A stretch of 64,000 nt of DNA from Streptomyces barringtoniae (lineage in GTDB: Bacteria; Actinomycetota; Actinomycetes; Streptomycetales; Streptomycetaceae), in the NCBI RefSeq assembly GCF_020819595.1, contig NZ_JAJHNP010000005.1:310001-374000 (forward strand), read 5' to 3'. Below are positions 17,295 through 30,883 of this stretch, piece after piece. A program made the position numbers and the translations under genes. Under the pieces are notes generated by a model that saw nothing but the letters and a program-made list of their open reading frames with translations, was not told the origin of the DNA and made no database searches. Each line of letters opens with the position of its first letter. Within the stretch, counting starts at the first letter, position 1.

Positions 17295-17473
17295 TCACGT
17301 GGCCCGCGGCGCCGTGCACGGCCCGAACTCGCGGCGTGACCGACGGACGACCGGCGTCCACTGCCCGCCGTGGTCGAGACCGGCCCGTACGAAGGCAGGG
17401 AACCTTGCGGCCACCGCGACTTGCTCCAGTTCGATGAGGAAGCCGTCGCGGTCGCACGGGGGCTCGATCGCCT
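17295..17473 (-). pseudogene. remnant of a VOC/glyoxalase-type protein C-terminus
   Basis: Without any start codon, minus-strand sequence reads AIEPPCDRDGFLIELEQVAV and then ARFPAFVRAGLDHGGQWTPV before TGA at 17295. The DRDGFLIELEQ element resembles the metal-ligand Glu strand at the end of vicinal-oxygen-chelate domains (typically DPDGNLIELEQ). Immediately upstream is a run of eight G (17474-17481), and the frame before the run (GADWHDRCGSPP) connects with this one only if the run had six or nine bases. It is either a decayed gene or a sequencing-length error in the homopolymer. The rest of 17124-17778 shows no convincing gene; it should contain the LAL and panD promoters. Confidence 0.35.
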
Positions 17474-17778
17474 GGGGGGGGATCCGCAGCGGTCATGCCA
17501 GTCGGCACCGGCGCCCGCCGGACCCGCATTCCAGTCCGCGTGTGACAGCCTCTTGTCGGTCACCAGGCGCTCGACGTCGACCGGAGCGGAAAGCGTGCGA
17601 GATCCCGTGACGCCGGTGCGTAATGTGACCGGCCGGCGTCAGAAAGGTCGGCAACGGGTCGGTGAGCGTCCTCATACACCTGGCGACGGCTGACCGGACA
17701 CGAGAAACGATGTAGCCTCCGAAGACCGCCCTTGACCTGCAAAGGCAGGCAGGGAGCAGACAAACCGGGAGTCTCTCC

Positions 17779-18198
17779 GTGCTTCGTACCATGTTCAAGT
17801 CCAAGATCCACCGCGCCACCGTCACCCAGGCCGACCTGCACTACGTGGGATCGGTGACCATCGACGCCGACCTGCTCGACGCCGCCGACCTGCTGCCGGG
17901 CGAGCTGGTGCACATCGTGGACATCGCCAACGGCGCCCGGCTGGAGACGTACGTCATCGAGGGCGAGCGCGGGTCCGGGGTGATCGGGATCAACGGGGCG
18001 GCCGCCCATCTCGTGCATCCCGGGGACCTGGTGATCATCATCAGCTACGCCCAGGTCACCGACGCCGAGGCTCGGGAGCTGAAGCCGCGCGTCGTGCATG
18101 TCGACGCCGGCAACCGGATCGTCTCCCTCGGCGCCGACCCCTCCGAGCCGGTGCCCGGCACGGACCAGGAGCGCAGCCCGCAGGCCGTCCGGGCCTGA
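17779..18198 (+). CDS. panD: aspartate 1-decarboxylase (pyruvoyl-dependent)
   Basis: 139-residue PanD, which decarboxylates L-aspartate to beta-alanine for pantothenate and coenzyme A synthesis. The start GTG at 17779 has GGGAG upstream and yields [20 protein letters not shown], aligning with the known N-terminus. The autocleavage site Gly-Ser is in HYVGSVTID at residues 24-25, where Ser25 becomes the pyruvoyl group. Downstream conserved elements [32 protein letters not shown] are all present. The 20-residue C-terminal tail ([13 protein letters not shown]) is an actinobacterial extension of no known role. It stands alone, followed by a hairpin terminator. Confidence 0.97.
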   Translation: MLRTMFKSKIHRATVTQADLHYVGSVTIDADLLDAADLLPGELVHIVDIANGARLETYVIEGERGSGVIGINGAAAHLVHPGDLVIIISYAQVTDAEARELKPRVVHVDAGNRIVSLGADPSEPVPGTDQERSPQAVRA

Positions 18199-18209
18199 GC
18201 CGCGAGGCC

Positions 18210-18238
18210 GGACGCCCTCGCCGAGTGCGAGGGCGTCC
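18210..18238 (+). terminator. hairpin terminator after panD
   Basis: A perfect 12-bp stem (GGACGCCCTCGC / GCGAGGGCGTCC) with loop CGAGT starts 12 bases after the panD stop. Confidence 0.85.
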
Positions 18239-18349
18239 CGTGGCTCTGGGCGGGCGGCGGCTCGCCCTGTCGGGTGAGTGGCCGCGCGGGGGTCGGGTAG
18301 GCGGGGGAGTAGTCCAGAGGCGACGTTCAGCGACTGCCCGGAGGACGCC

Positions 18350-18628
18350 ATGACGAACCCGCATCTCCACCCGGTCCCCCCGGGGCAGACACCGGGTCCG
18401 GGTCCCACCACACCGGATCCCTACCCGAGCCCCGTCCCCCCGCCCGAGCCGGGCCCCCAGCCGACCCCACCCCCGCCGGGCCCCCAGCCCACACCACCGC
18501 CCCCGGGTCCCGACCCGACCCCACCCCCGGCGCCCCCGGCCCCCGGCCCGCCGGAGCCGTCACCGTCTCCGATTCCGCCGGGCCCGGAACCCGTACCGAA
18601 CCCCGAGCCGGGCCCGCCCCTCACCTGA
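18350..18628 (+). CDS. small proline-rich protein of unknown function
   Basis: 92-residue protein, about half proline, starting at an ATG with GGAGGA 4 bases upstream. After MTNPHLHPV it is made of short repeats such as PQPTPPPPG (twice) and PSPIPPGPEP, with almost no charged residues other than Asp and Glu. There is no signal peptide or membrane segment. Such a composition is expected to form extended polyproline helices. The well-placed ribosome site supports translation, but a GC-rich region easily yields proline-rich frames, so confidence is moderate. It lies between panD and the convergent gnd gene. I do not recognise a family. Confidence 0.5.
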   Translation: MTNPHLHPVPPGQTPGPGPTTPDPYPSPVPPPEPGPQPTPPPPGPQPTPPPPGPDPTPPPAPPAPGPPEPSPSPIPPGPEPVPNPEPGPPLT

Positions 18629-18759
18629 CAGCGCCGGGCACACATGCGCCCCGAAGGGGAGCCTGGCCCTGTCGACATGCGGCTCCGCCGCGTGGGCGCG
18701 ACCAGCCGCGACGCACCCCACACGCCGGCCGCGAGTTCCCCCGCCCCCAGGCGAACGCC

Positions 18760-22776
<4,017 letters not shown>

Positions 22777-23004
22777 CGGCGTCTCCTGTGCGGGCGGCGG
22801 GGGCCCTGAGCCCAGCGCGACGTACGGTCGGCTTCCATGGCCAACACTCTGCCCGGCCGCCCTCTTCCCGTCGTCGTCCCTAAGCACGCAATGCGTCCTA
22901 CTGCCGATGGAGTACACCCGTCGCGCGATCATCCTCGCGGCGGGTGACGCGAGACGGACACCCCGTGCAGGGCCCGGGGAACGCGCCTGGTAGCAGTACT
23001 CATT

Positions 23005-23754
23005 GTGGACCTCGACCCCGCTCTCGCCGTCCTCCGCCCGCTCGGCGGCTTCTTCGTCCTGCGTACGGTTCCGGGCCCGCCCGGACCCGCCGGCGGACCC
23101 GATCCCGGGCAACTGCCGACCCTCGCCGAGACCTACGAACGGGTGACGTCGGACCCGTTGGCGGTGCGGGTGGCGGTGGTCGCGGACCGGCTCGGCACCC
23201 GCGAGCCACGGGTGGCAGCCTCCATCGCCCAGCAGGGCCTGGCCGCCCGGTTGTGGTCGGCGGCCCTCGGCTGCGCCGCCCTATACGGCCGGCTGCCCGA
23301 CCTCGACCCGTGCCTGCTGCGCTGGGACCCGCTCGCCTCCGCCCCCGACGACCTGTACCTGACCGAGCTGCGCCCGCGGCCCGGCGACGCCGCCGGCCTG
23401 GCCGCCGCCGTGCTGCACGGACACCTGGAACCCCTGGCGCAGGCCCTGAGCACCGGCTACGGCAGCGCCCCCGGACTGCTGTGGGGCAACGCGGGCTCAG
23501 CGCTCGCCGGGACGGCCCGGCAACTGGACCACTGGGCCCGCGCGCACGACCGTACGGACGTGGCCGGACGGGTCCGCGCCCTGACGGACGCACTGTTCGC
23601 GCACCCCCTCCTGCGCACCACCGGCACCCGCGCCGGCACCGCCTTCCGCCGCCGCAGCTGCTGCCTGTACTACCGAGTGCCCGGCGGCGGGGTCTGCGGC
23701 GACTGTTGCTTCACCCGGCCGCCGCGCTCTTCCCCAGGAGCGGCTTCTGGGTGA
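23005..23754 (+). CDS. FhuF-like (2Fe-2S)-binding protein
   Basis: 249-residue cytoplasmic protein. The C-terminal RRRSCCLYYRVPGGGVCGDC has the Cys-Cys-x10-Cys-x2-Cys arrangement that holds the 2Fe-2S cluster in FhuF-type ferric-siderophore reductases, and the middle part (GLAARLWSAALGCAALYGRL) resembles that family's alpha-helical core. It could reduce ferric iron from siderophores, but no siderophore genes are nearby. The GTG start at 23005 has only a weak ribosome site. It ends 40 bases before the glycogen genes and is probably separate in function. Confidence 0.8.
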   Translation: MDLDPALAVLRPLGGFFVLRTVPGPPGPAGGPDPGQLPTLAETYERVTSDPLAVRVAVVADRLGTREPRVAASIAQQGLAARLWSAALGCAALYGRLPDLDPCLLRWDPLASAPDDLYLTELRPRPGDAAGLAAAVLHGHLEPLAQALSTGYGSAPGLLWGNAGSALAGTARQLDHWARAHDRTDVAGRVRALTDALFAHPLLRTTGTRAGTAFRRRSCCLYYRVPGGGVCGDCCFTRPPRSSPGAASG

Positions 23755-23794
23755 CCATGAAGGGAACCTGCCGCAGGTACAAGGGGGTTGTCAG

Positions 23795-24946
23795 GTGCGT
23801 GTGGGACTGCTGACCCGGGAGTACCCCCCGGACGTGTACGGCGGCGCCGGTGTCCATGTGGAGTTCCTGGCCCGGGAGCTGGCCTCCCTGGTGGACCTGG
23901 AGGTGCACTGCTGGGGCGAGGGCCGCGGCGTGGGCGTCGTACGCCACCGCCCCTGGTCCGCGCTCGACGGCTCCAACGACGCGTTGCGTACCTTCTCCGT
24001 GGACCTGTCGATCGCCGCCGCCCTCGAAGGCCGCGAACTCGTCCACTCCCACACCTGGTACGCGAATCTCGCCGGTCACTTCGCCAAACTCCTGTACGGC
24101 GTCCCGCACGTGCTCACCGCCCACTCGCTGGAGCCGCTGCGGCCCTGGAAGGCCGAGCAACTGGGCGGCGGATACGCGTTGTCGAGCTGGGCCGAACGCA
24201 CCGCCGTCGAGGCCGCCGACGCGGTGATCGCCGTGTCCGGCGCCATGCGTGAGGACATCCTTGCCTGCTACCCGGCGCTCGACCCGGACCGGGTGCACGT
24301 CGTGCACAACGGCATCGACACCCACCTCTACCGGCCCGACCGCGGCACCGACGCCCTCACCCGGCACGGCATCGACCCCGCCCGCCCGTACGTCCTGTTC
24401 GTCGGCCGCATCACCCGCCAGAAGGGCGTGCCCCATCTGCTGCGCGCGGTACGGGACATCGACCCGGGCGTCCAGGTCGTGCTGTGCGCGGGCGCCCCCG
24501 ACACCCCCGAGATCGACCGCGAGTTCCGCGATCTGTTCGAGGAGCTGGGCCGCATCCGCGCGGGTGTGTTCTGGATCCCGCAGATGCTGCCGCGCCCCGA
24601 GGTGGTCCAACTCCTCACCCGGGCGGCCGTGTTCGTCTGCCCGTCGGTGTACGAACCCCTCGGCATCGTCAACCTGGAGGCGATGGCCTGCGGCACCCCG
24701 GTCGTGGCCTCCCGGGTCGGGGGGATCCCGGAGGTCGTGGACGACGGCCGCACCGGTGTGCTGGTCGACGTGGACGAGGAGTTCGAGACGCGTCTCGCGG
24801 GTGCCCTGGACGCCGTCCTCGGCGACCCGGAGGCGGCCCGGCGGATGGGGGAGGCCGGACGGGAGCGCGCGGTGGGGGAGTTCGGCTGGGACGCGGTGGC
24901 CCGGCGCACGACCGCGCTGTACGAGGAGATCCTCAAGCAGGCTTAG
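23795..24946 (+). CDS. glgM: GT4 glycogen synthase / maltose-1-phosphate synthase (GlgA/GlgM type)
   Basis: 383-residue retaining glycosyltransferase of family GT4. The N-terminal acceptor-side motif [20 protein letters not shown], the central [13 protein letters not shown], the nucleotide-sugar lysine region [16 protein letters not shown] and the donor-binding [19 protein letters not shown] are all present. Actinobacterial proteins of this length and type were first named glycogen synthase GlgA; the mycobacterial homologue was shown to make maltose-1-phosphate from ADP-glucose and glucose-1-phosphate (GlgM) for the GlgE pathway. The choice of symbol follows that work and is not proved here. 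GTG 23795 follows AAGGGGG. The adjacent glgC supplies ADP-glucose. Confidence 0.88.
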   Translation: MRVGLLTREYPPDVYGGAGVHVEFLARELASLVDLEVHCWGEGRGVGVVRHRPWSALDGSNDALRTFSVDLSIAAALEGRELVHSHTWYANLAGHFAKLLYGVPHVLTAHSLEPLRPWKAEQLGGGYALSSWAERTAVEAADAVIAVSGAMREDILACYPALDPDRVHVVHNGIDTHLYRPDRGTDALTRHGIDPARPYVLFVGRITRQKGVPHLLRAVRDIDPGVQVVLCAGAPDTPEIDREFRDLFEELGRIRAGVFWIPQMLPRPEVVQLLTRAAVFVCPSVYEPLGIVNLEAMACGTPVVASRVGGIPEVVDDGRTGVLVDVDEEFETRLAGALDAVLGDPEAARRMGEAGRERAVGEFGWDAVARRTTALYEEILKQA

Positions 24947-24996
24947 TCCCGTCCGGTCGGGGCAGCCATGGTTCAACCAGGGTGAGGGGAGCGGCC

Positions 24997-26217
24997 ATGC
25001 GTCGTGGAGGGCCTTCCGTACTCGGGATCGTACTGGCGGGCGGCGAGGGCAAGCGGCTGATGCCGCTGACCGCCGACCGTGCCAAACCAGCCGTCACCTT
25101 CGGCGGCACCTACCGCCTCGTCGACTTCGTCCTGTCCAACCTCGTCAACGCCGACGTGCTGCGTATCTGCGTGCTGACCCAGTACAAGTCGCACTCGCTG
25201 GACCGGCACATCACCACCACCTGGCGGATGTCCAGCCTGCTCGGCAACTACGTCACACCGGTCCCGGCCCAGCAGCGGCTCGGCCCGCGCTGGTACCTGG
25301 GCAGCGCCGACGCGATCCTGCAGTCGCTGAACCTGATCCATGACGAACGGCCCGAGTACGTGGCCGTGTTCGGCGCCGACCACGTCTACCGCATGGATCC
25401 GCGGCAGATGCTCGCCCAGCACATCGACGGCGGGGCCGGCGTGACGGTGGCCGGCATCCGGGTGCCGCGCGTGGAGTCCTCGTCCTTCGGGGTGATCACG
25501 CCGGGTTCGGACGGCCGCACGGTGCGGCGCTTCCTGGAGAAGCCCGCCGATCCGCCGGGCCTGGCGGACGACCCGGAGACCGTCTTCGCCTCGATGGGAA
25601 ACTACGTCTTCACCACCAAGGCCCTGATCGAGGCGCTGCACCGGGACGCCGAGGACGAGCAGTCGGTGCACGACATGGGCGGTTCGATCCTGCCCCAGCT
25701 CACCCTGCGCGGCGAGGCCCAGCTGTACGACTTCGGCGAGAACCACGTGCCCGGCGAGACCACCCGTGACCAGGGCTACTGGCGGGACGTGGGCACCCTG
25801 GACGCCTACTACGAGGCACACATGGACCTCATCGCCGAGCGGCCCGCGTTCAACCTCTACAACCGCCAGTGGCCCATCTACACCCACTCGGGCCAGCTCT
25901 CCCCGGCCCGCTTCAGCGCGGGTGGCATCGCGAGCGAGTCCATCGTCAGCGCGGGGTGCCTGATCCGCGGTCAGGTCACCCGGTCGGTCCTCTCCCCGGG
26001 CGTACGGGTCGACCCGGGCGCGGTGGTCCAGGGCTCGGTGCTGCACGACAACGTGCGCATAGGCCGCGGAGCGGTGGTGCGCGGCGCCGTCCTGGACAAG
26101 AACGTCGAGGTCCCGCCCGGCGCGACCATCGGCGTCAACCCGGAACGGGACACCGAGCTGTACACCGTGTCCAAGGGCGGGGTGATCGCCCTGGGGAAGG
26201 GGCAGCGGGTGCCCTAG
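24997..26217 (+). CDS. glgC: glucose-1-phosphate adenylyltransferase (ADP-glucose pyrophosphorylase)
   Basis: 406-residue enzyme making ADP-glucose from ATP and glucose-1-phosphate, the committed step of glycogen and maltosyl-phosphate synthesis. The N-terminal nucleotidyltransferase domain has the signature [34 protein letters not shown] and the substrate loop [29 protein letters not shown] is the usual second substrate region. A left-handed beta-helix follows ([31 protein letters not shown]). ATG 24997 has GAGGGGA upstream, 50 bases after the glgM-like gene, so they form one operon. Allosteric behaviour cannot be read from sequence. Confidence 0.97.
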   Translation: MRRGGPSVLGIVLAGGEGKRLMPLTADRAKPAVTFGGTYRLVDFVLSNLVNADVLRICVLTQYKSHSLDRHITTTWRMSSLLGNYVTPVPAQQRLGPRWYLGSADAILQSLNLIHDERPEYVAVFGADHVYRMDPRQMLAQHIDGGAGVTVAGIRVPRVESSSFGVITPGSDGRTVRRFLEKPADPPGLADDPETVFASMGNYVFTTKALIEALHRDAEDEQSVHDMGGSILPQLTLRGEAQLYDFGENHVPGETTRDQGYWRDVGTLDAYYEAHMDLIAERPAFNLYNRQWPIYTHSGQLSPARFSAGGIASESIVSAGCLIRGQVTRSVLSPGVRVDPGAVVQGSVLHDNVRIGRGAVVRGAVLDKNVEVPPGATIGVNPERDTELYTVSKGGVIALGKGQRVP

Positions 26218-26233
26218 GGATAGGGTCCGCGGC

Positions 26234-26524
26234 ATGCGATGCGCCATATGCGGTTCCGACCGGCTGAGCCCGGTCGGTGAGCTCTCCTCGGGGGAGAGGC
26301 GGTTCGAGCGGCTGCGGCTGAGGTTCCGCCGACCGGGGTTGTTCAAGCCCCGGCCGGAGTTCGTGGCCTCCCTCGGGCGCGCCTGCCGCGACTGCGGAGC
26401 GCTGTTTCCCTTCCTCACGGAGTACGACCGGCGGGAACTGGATGCCGCGGCCGAGGATCTGATCGAGCTCGAGGACGTCGTCCCGGAACCACATCCCTGG
26501 GACCCGCCCGGCAGCGGGGGGTAG
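26234..26524 (+). CDS. small zinc-ribbon protein of unknown function
   Basis: 96 residues with two Cys pairs, CAICGS at residues 3-6 and CRDCG at about 52-55, which should bind one zinc ion, and a highly basic segment between them (RRFERLRLRFRRPGLFKPRP). The acidic C-terminus (EDLIELEDVVPEPHPWD) is separate. The start ATG lies 16 bases after the glgC stop, so it is probably translated from the same transcript. Function unknown; zinc-ribbon proteins of this size often contact nucleic acid or partner proteins. Confidence 0.7.
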   Translation: MRCAICGSDRLSPVGELSSGERRFERLRLRFRRPGLFKPRPEFVASLGRACRDCGALFPFLTEYDRRELDAAAEDLIELEDVVPEPHPWDPPGSGG

Positions 26525-26535
26525 GGGTCGGACGC

Positions 26536-26922
26536 GTGTCCGATGCGGCCGCGCTCGTGTTCCGGCCCGCGACCCGAGCCGGCCCGTCCGCCGTTCTCGC
26601 TCTGCCGGCCGACGAGGAGAGGGCCGGGGACCCGGCGGCCATCGAGGTGACGGAGGCCTTCGAACGCGCCTTCGCGGCGGTCGAGCAGGACCCGCGCAAC
26701 GAGCTGCCGGTCCCCTCCGGGGCCGGCACCGGCACGGTCGTGGGCCGTCTGCAGGCGACGTACATCCCGGGCCCCGGCAAGGGCGGTGCCGAGCGGGCGC
26801 CGGTCGAGGCGGTGCGCATCCGCGCGGACCGGCGTGGCGGCGGGCTCGGCCGGAGCCTGAGGGAGCGGGCCGTGGCACGGGCACGCGCGCGAGGCTGGGC
26901 TTCAGGCCGGCACTCTGACTAA
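26536..26922 (+). pseudogene. GNAT acetyltransferase with internal deletion
   Basis: The frame from GTG 26536 encodes a recognisable GNAT acetyltransferase N-terminus: FAAVEQDPRNELPVPSGAG, then TVVGRLQATYIPGPGKGGAE and the acetyl-CoA-binding VRIRADRRGGGLGRSLRERA. In intact members about 35 further residues, ending in a DAHRFYERLGF-like motif, follow the ARARARG stretch. Here they are missing, and the protein ends with ASGRHSD. In the next frame the same bases read LGFRPAL and a stop, which looks like the original C-terminus. A deletion of about 100 bases that also shifted the frame explains this. The cofactor loop is intact but the fold is incomplete, so activity is doubtful. Confidence 0.6.
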
Positions 26923-27046
26923 CCGTCACCATCCGGCTCCTGCCGGGCGCGACGCGTTTGATCCGATCGCCGTACCTTGCCCGGATCTGAGTCGTTCGAC
27001 CTTCAGGATTCAGACATCGATGTCGAACCTGCGGAGGTCATGCGAC

Positions 27047-29368
27047 ATGAGAGGGACCCGGCGCACGCGGCTGTGCCTGGCCGGGGTGATGGCAGCGTCC
27101 ACGCTGATCGCCACCCCCGCCGCACGGGCCGCCGAGCGGACCGACGGCCACCTCGCCGACCTGGTCAACCCGTTCATCGGGAGCCAGGACGAGGGCAACA
27201 CCTTCCCCGGTGCGGCCGTGCCCTTCGGTATGGTGCAGTTCTCCCCGGACACCGGGCACAACACCGGCTACGACTACACACAGAACCGCATCCGCGGCTT
27301 CTCCCTGGTCCATCTCTCGGGCGTCGGCTGCCGCATCGGCGGCGACCTGCCCGTGCTGCCCACCACCGGCGAGGTCACGCAGACGGACTACACCCGGTAC
27401 GCGGCCGGCTTCTCGCACCAGGACGAGACGGCGAGCCCCGGCTACTACCGGGTCGGCCTCTCCTCGGGCATCCGTGCCGAGCTGACCGCGACCGAGCGCA
27501 CCGGCGTGCAGCGCTACACCTTCCCGGCCACCGACAAGGCCAACGTCCTGTTGAACGCCGCCCAGTCGCTGCACAAGGGGGTCTCCAGCTCCGTCGAGAT
27601 CCTCGACGACCGCACCGTGCGCACCGAGATCACCGGGCACGGCTTCTGCCGGGACACCGGCCCCTACACGGTCCACACGATCACCCGTTTCAGCCGGCCC
27701 TTCACCGCGTACGGCACCTGGGACGGCGGGACGCTCACCCCGGGCTCCCGCAGCGGACCCGGCGGCGCCTACGTCCGCTTCGACACCACCAAGGACCGTA
27801 CGGTCGAGGCGACCACCGCCCTGTCGTACGTCGACGCGCGCGGCGCGGCCGGCAACCTGGCCGCCGAGGGCGGACGGTCCTTCGAGGCGGTGCGGGAGCG
27901 GGCCCGCGAGGAGTGGGAGAGGCGGCTCGCCGCCGTCCGCGTCCAGGGCGGCACGAGTACGTTGCGCCGGACCTTCTACTCCTCGCTGTACCGGTCCTTC
28001 CTCGCGCCGAACGTCGGCAGCGACGCCGACGGCCGCTACTTCGGCTGGGACCGCCGTGTCCACCGGGCCCGGGGCTTCACGTACTACCAGAACTGGTCGC
28101 TGTGGGACACCTACCGCACCCAGGCCCAGCTCCTCGCGCTCCTCGCCCCGCGCGAGGCGCGGGACATGGCCCGCTCGGTCCTCGCGGTCGACGAGGACGG
28201 CGGCTGGCTGCCCAAGTGGGGCTACGGCCCGGTCGAGACGAACGTCATGAGCGGCGACCCGGTCACCCCGTTCCTGACCACGGCCTACCAGACGGGGCTG
28301 CTCAAGGGCTTCGAGGAGCGGGTCTACCGCGCGCTGAAGAAGAACGCCGACGGCGTTCCTCCGGTCGTGTATCCGGGCATCGGCCGGGAGGCCAACGCCG
28401 AGTACCTCGCGCACGGCTTCGCCCCGTTCGACAAGGACCGGCCGTACGCCAAGATGGGCGACTCCGACTACCACCACGGTGCCTCCGTCACGCTGGAGTA
28501 CGCCCTGGCCGACGCCATGCTGGCCCAGATGGCGCGCGGCCTCGGCCACGACGCCGACGCCGCCCGCTACGCGGCACGGGCGCAGAACTACCGGAACATC
28601 TTCGACCCGACGACCGGCTTCTTCCGGGCCCGCGACGCCTCCGGCGCCTTCACCGGCTCGGCCGACCCGGCGCTCGGCACCGGCTTCCACGAGGGCACCG
28701 CCTGGCAGTACCAGTGGCTCGTGCCGCAGGACGTGCCCGGCATGGTGCGGCTCATCGGCGGCGAGCGCGCGGCCAACGACCGGCTGGACGCGTTCTTCGC
28801 CTACGACCGGCTGCTCGCCGACCCGGCGAAGACGGCCCGCGAGGTGTGGGTGCACGGCGACGCGTACGCGTACTACAACGCCGACAAGTACAACCCGATG
28901 AACGAGCCCGACCTCATCGCGCCGTACACCTACCTGGCCACCGGTCAGCCGTGGAAGACCACCGACGTGGTGCACGCCGCCCTGACCCTCTTCACCGACG
29001 GGCCCACCGGCATCACCGGCAACGACGACCTGGGCACGATGTCCGCCTGGAACGTGCTGTCGTCCATCGGGCTGTTCCCGATCCAGCCCGGCTACGGCAC
29101 CTGGGGCCTGTCCACGCCGGTCTTCGACCGCGTCGACCTCACCCTGGACCGCCGCTACTGGCCGGGCGGCCGGCTGACCGTCGCCGCGCCCGGCACCTCC
29201 GCCACCGACCGCTACATCCAGACCGTCCGCACGGACGGAAACCGCCATGGCCAGACCTATCTGACGACGGGTGCGCTGCGCTCCCTGCGCTCGCTCGCGT
29301 TCACGGTCGGCCCGCGCCCGTCTGAGTGGGGTACGTCACCCGGCTCGGCGCAACCCGTGCTGAAGTGA
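27047..29368 (+). CDS. secreted GH92 alpha-mannosidase
   Basis: 773-residue exo-acting, calcium-dependent alpha-mannosidase of family GH92, which trims alpha-1,2- or other alpha-mannosyl links in N-glycans and yeast mannan. The N-terminus is a Sec signal peptide (RLCLAGVMAASTLIATPAAR). Family hallmarks are VNPFIGSQDEGNTFPGA, GYDYTQNRIRGFSLVHLSG, NVMSGDPVTPFLTTAYQTG, the catalytic-acid region FHEGTAWQY (Glu549) and GNDDLGTMSAWNVLSSIG with the base Asp660/Asp661. ATG 27047 has GGAGG upstream; an ATG at 27020 would precede the signal peptide. No carbohydrate-binding module follows, so it is shorter than many homologues. Linkage specificity is not shown by sequence. It is followed by a hairpin terminator and stands alone, but fits the N-glycan operon at 39726-49183. 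Confidence 0.93.
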   Translation: MRGTRRTRLCLAGVMAASTLIATPAARAAERTDGHLADLVNPFIGSQDEGNTFPGAAVPFGMVQFSPDTGHNTGYDYTQNRIRGFSLVHLSGVGCRIGGDLPVLPTTGEVTQTDYTRYAAGFSHQDETASPGYYRVGLSSGIRAELTATERTGVQRYTFPATDKANVLLNAAQSLHKGVSSSVEILDDRTVRTEITGHGFCRDTGPYTVHTITRFSRPFTAYGTWDGGTLTPGSRSGPGGAYVRFDTTKDRTVEATTALSYVDARGAAGNLAAEGGRSFEAVRERAREEWERRLAAVRVQGGTSTLRRTFYSSLYRSFLAPNVGSDADGRYFGWDRRVHRARGFTYYQNWSLWDTYRTQAQLLALLAPREARDMARSVLAVDEDGGWLPKWGYGPVETNVMSGDPVTPFLTTAYQTGLLKGFEERVYRALKKNADGVPPVVYPGIGREANAEYLAHGFAPFDKDRPYAKMGDSDYHHGASVTLEYALADAMLAQMARGLGHDADAARYAARAQNYRNIFDPTTGFFRARDASGAFTGSADPALGTGFHEGTAWQYQWLVPQDVPGMVRLIGGERAANDRLDAFFAYDRLLADPAKTAREVWVHGDAYAYYNADKYNPMNEPDLIAPYTYLATGQPWKTTDVVHAALTLFTDGPTGITGNDDLGTMSAWNVLSSIGLFPIQPGYGTWGLSTPVFDRVDLTLDRRYWPGGRLTVAAPGTSATDRYIQTVRTDGNRHGQTYLTTGALRSLRSLAFTVGPRPSEWGTSPGSAQPVLK

Positions 29369-29385
29369 CCTCACGTTCCACCTGC

Positions 29386-29413
29386 GTCCCGTCTCTTTCG
29401 GAGGAGGCGGGAC
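29386..29413 (+). terminator. hairpin terminator after the GH92 gene
   Basis: GTCCCGTCTC pairs with GAGGCGGGAC (10 bp with one G-T pair) around an 8-base loop, 18 bases past the stop, followed by TTAATCT. Confidence 0.65.
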
Positions 29414-29525
29414 TTAATCTGCTGTTAACTGAGCGTAGCCTGATCGTACTTGACCGTAATCGGGCGGCAGAGATTGACTGCGAGTGACTTCAGATCCGCC
29501 CGTCGTCGACGCGTGAGGCAAGCCC

Positions 29526-30857
29526 TTGACTTCCGACCTGCTCGCACCCCTGGACCTGGCGTTCTGGAACATCGAGTCCGACCGGCATCCGATGCACCTC
29601 GGCGCGCTCGGTGTCTTCGGCGCGCACTCGCCCACCGCCGGTGCCCATGCCGCCGACCTGCTCGCCGCCCGCGCCGCCGCCGTGCCCGGGCTGCGCCTGC
29701 GCATCCGTGACGTGTGGCAGCCGCTCGCCTTCGGCAGCGCCACCCGGGAGCCCGACCCGGACTTCGACCCGCTGAACCACGTACGGCTGCACGCCCCGAC
29801 CCCGGACTTCCACGCCGTCGCCGGCCGGCTCATGGAGCGCCCGCTGGAGCGGGGCCGGCCGCCGTGGGAGGCGCATGTGCTGCCCGGCGAGGACGGGATG
29901 TCCTTCGCCGTGCTGTTCAAGTTCCACCACGCCCTCGCCGACGGGCTGCGCGCGCTGAAGCTCGCCGCCGGCGTCCTCGACCCGGTGGACCTGCCCGAGC
30001 GGGCGCCGCGCGCCATCGAGCCGCCGCGCGGGCTGCTGTCCGACGTGCGCAAGCTGCCGGGGCTCGTCCCCGGGCTGGTCAAGGGTGCGCTGTCCGACGT
30101 GGGCCGGGCCCTGGACATCGGTGCCTCCCTCGCCCGGTCCACCCTCGGCATGCGGCCCGTCTCCGCGCTCACCTCCGCCCCGACCGGCACCCGCCGCACC
30201 GCCGGGGTCGTCTTCGACATCGACGACGTGCACCGTGTGCGCAAGACCGCCGGCGGCACCGTCAACGACGTGCTGATCGCCGTCGTCGCCGGGGCCCTGC
30301 GCCGCTGGCTGGAGGAACGCGGCGACTGCACGAAGGGCGTGGCGCCCCGCGCGCTCATCCCCGTCTCCCGGCGCCGCCCGCGCACCGCGCACCCACAGGG
30401 CAACCGGCTCTCCGGCTATCTGATACGGCTCCCGGTGGACGAGTCGGATCCGCTCGGCCGGCTCGGTACCGTGCGCACCGCGATGCTCCGCAACAAGGAC
30501 GCGGGGCCGAACCGGGGCGCGGGTGCGGTGGCGCTGCTCGCCGATCACGTACCGGCCCTCGGCCACCGGCTCGGCGGGCCGCTCGTCGGGCAGGCGGCCC
30601 GGCTGTGGTTCGACATCCTCGTCACCAGCGTGCCGCTGCCGGGGCTGGGGCTGCGGCTCGGGGGGCACGAGCTGAGCGAGGTGTACCCGCTGGCGCCGCT
30701 CGCACCGGGGCAGTCGCTGGCGGTGGCCATCTCCACCTATCGCGGCCGTGTCCACTACGGGCTGGTCGCCGATGCACAGGCCGTGCCGGACCTCGACCGG
30801 TTCGCTCACGCGGTGTCGGCCGAGGTGTCGACGCTGCTGGCGGCCTGCGACGTCTGA
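29526..30857 (+). CDS. wax ester synthase/diacylglycerol acyltransferase (WS/DGAT) family protein
   Basis: 443-residue acyltransferase of the bacterial WS/DGAT family, which joins acyl-CoA to long-chain alcohols or diacylglycerol to make wax esters or storage triacylglycerol. The active-site motif HHALADG is intact near residue 138, as are the entry segment RPPWEAHVLPGEDG and the later GTVNDVLIAVVAGALRRWL and PLPGLGLRLGG regions. Translation seems to begin at TTG 29526 with GAGG 7 bases upstream, giving MTSDLLAPLDLAFWNIES, the normal N-terminus. A strong terminator follows, so it is probably monocistronic, but the next gene encodes an unusual SDR that may act on related lipids. Confidence 0.9.
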   Translation: MTSDLLAPLDLAFWNIESDRHPMHLGALGVFGAHSPTAGAHAADLLAARAAAVPGLRLRIRDVWQPLAFGSATREPDPDFDPLNHVRLHAPTPDFHAVAGRLMERPLERGRPPWEAHVLPGEDGMSFAVLFKFHHALADGLRALKLAAGVLDPVDLPERAPRAIEPPRGLLSDVRKLPGLVPGLVKGALSDVGRALDIGASLARSTLGMRPVSALTSAPTGTRRTAGVVFDIDDVHRVRKTAGGTVNDVLIAVVAGALRRWLEERGDCTKGVAPRALIPVSRRRPRTAHPQGNRLSGYLIRLPVDESDPLGRLGTVRTAMLRNKDAGPNRGAGAVALLADHVPALGHRLGGPLVGQAARLWFDILVTSVPLPGLGLRLGGHELSEVYPLAPLAPGQSLAVAISTYRGRVHYGLVADAQAVPDLDRFAHAVSAEVSTLLAACDV

Positions 30858-30883
30858 TCCGGCCTCCGGCCGGGACGGGGTTC

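Noticed and set aside
26977..29325. Plus-strand 782-codon frame overlapping the GH92 gene.
   Set aside because: Arg/Pro-rich shadow of the GH92 frame, which has all family motifs and a signal peptide.
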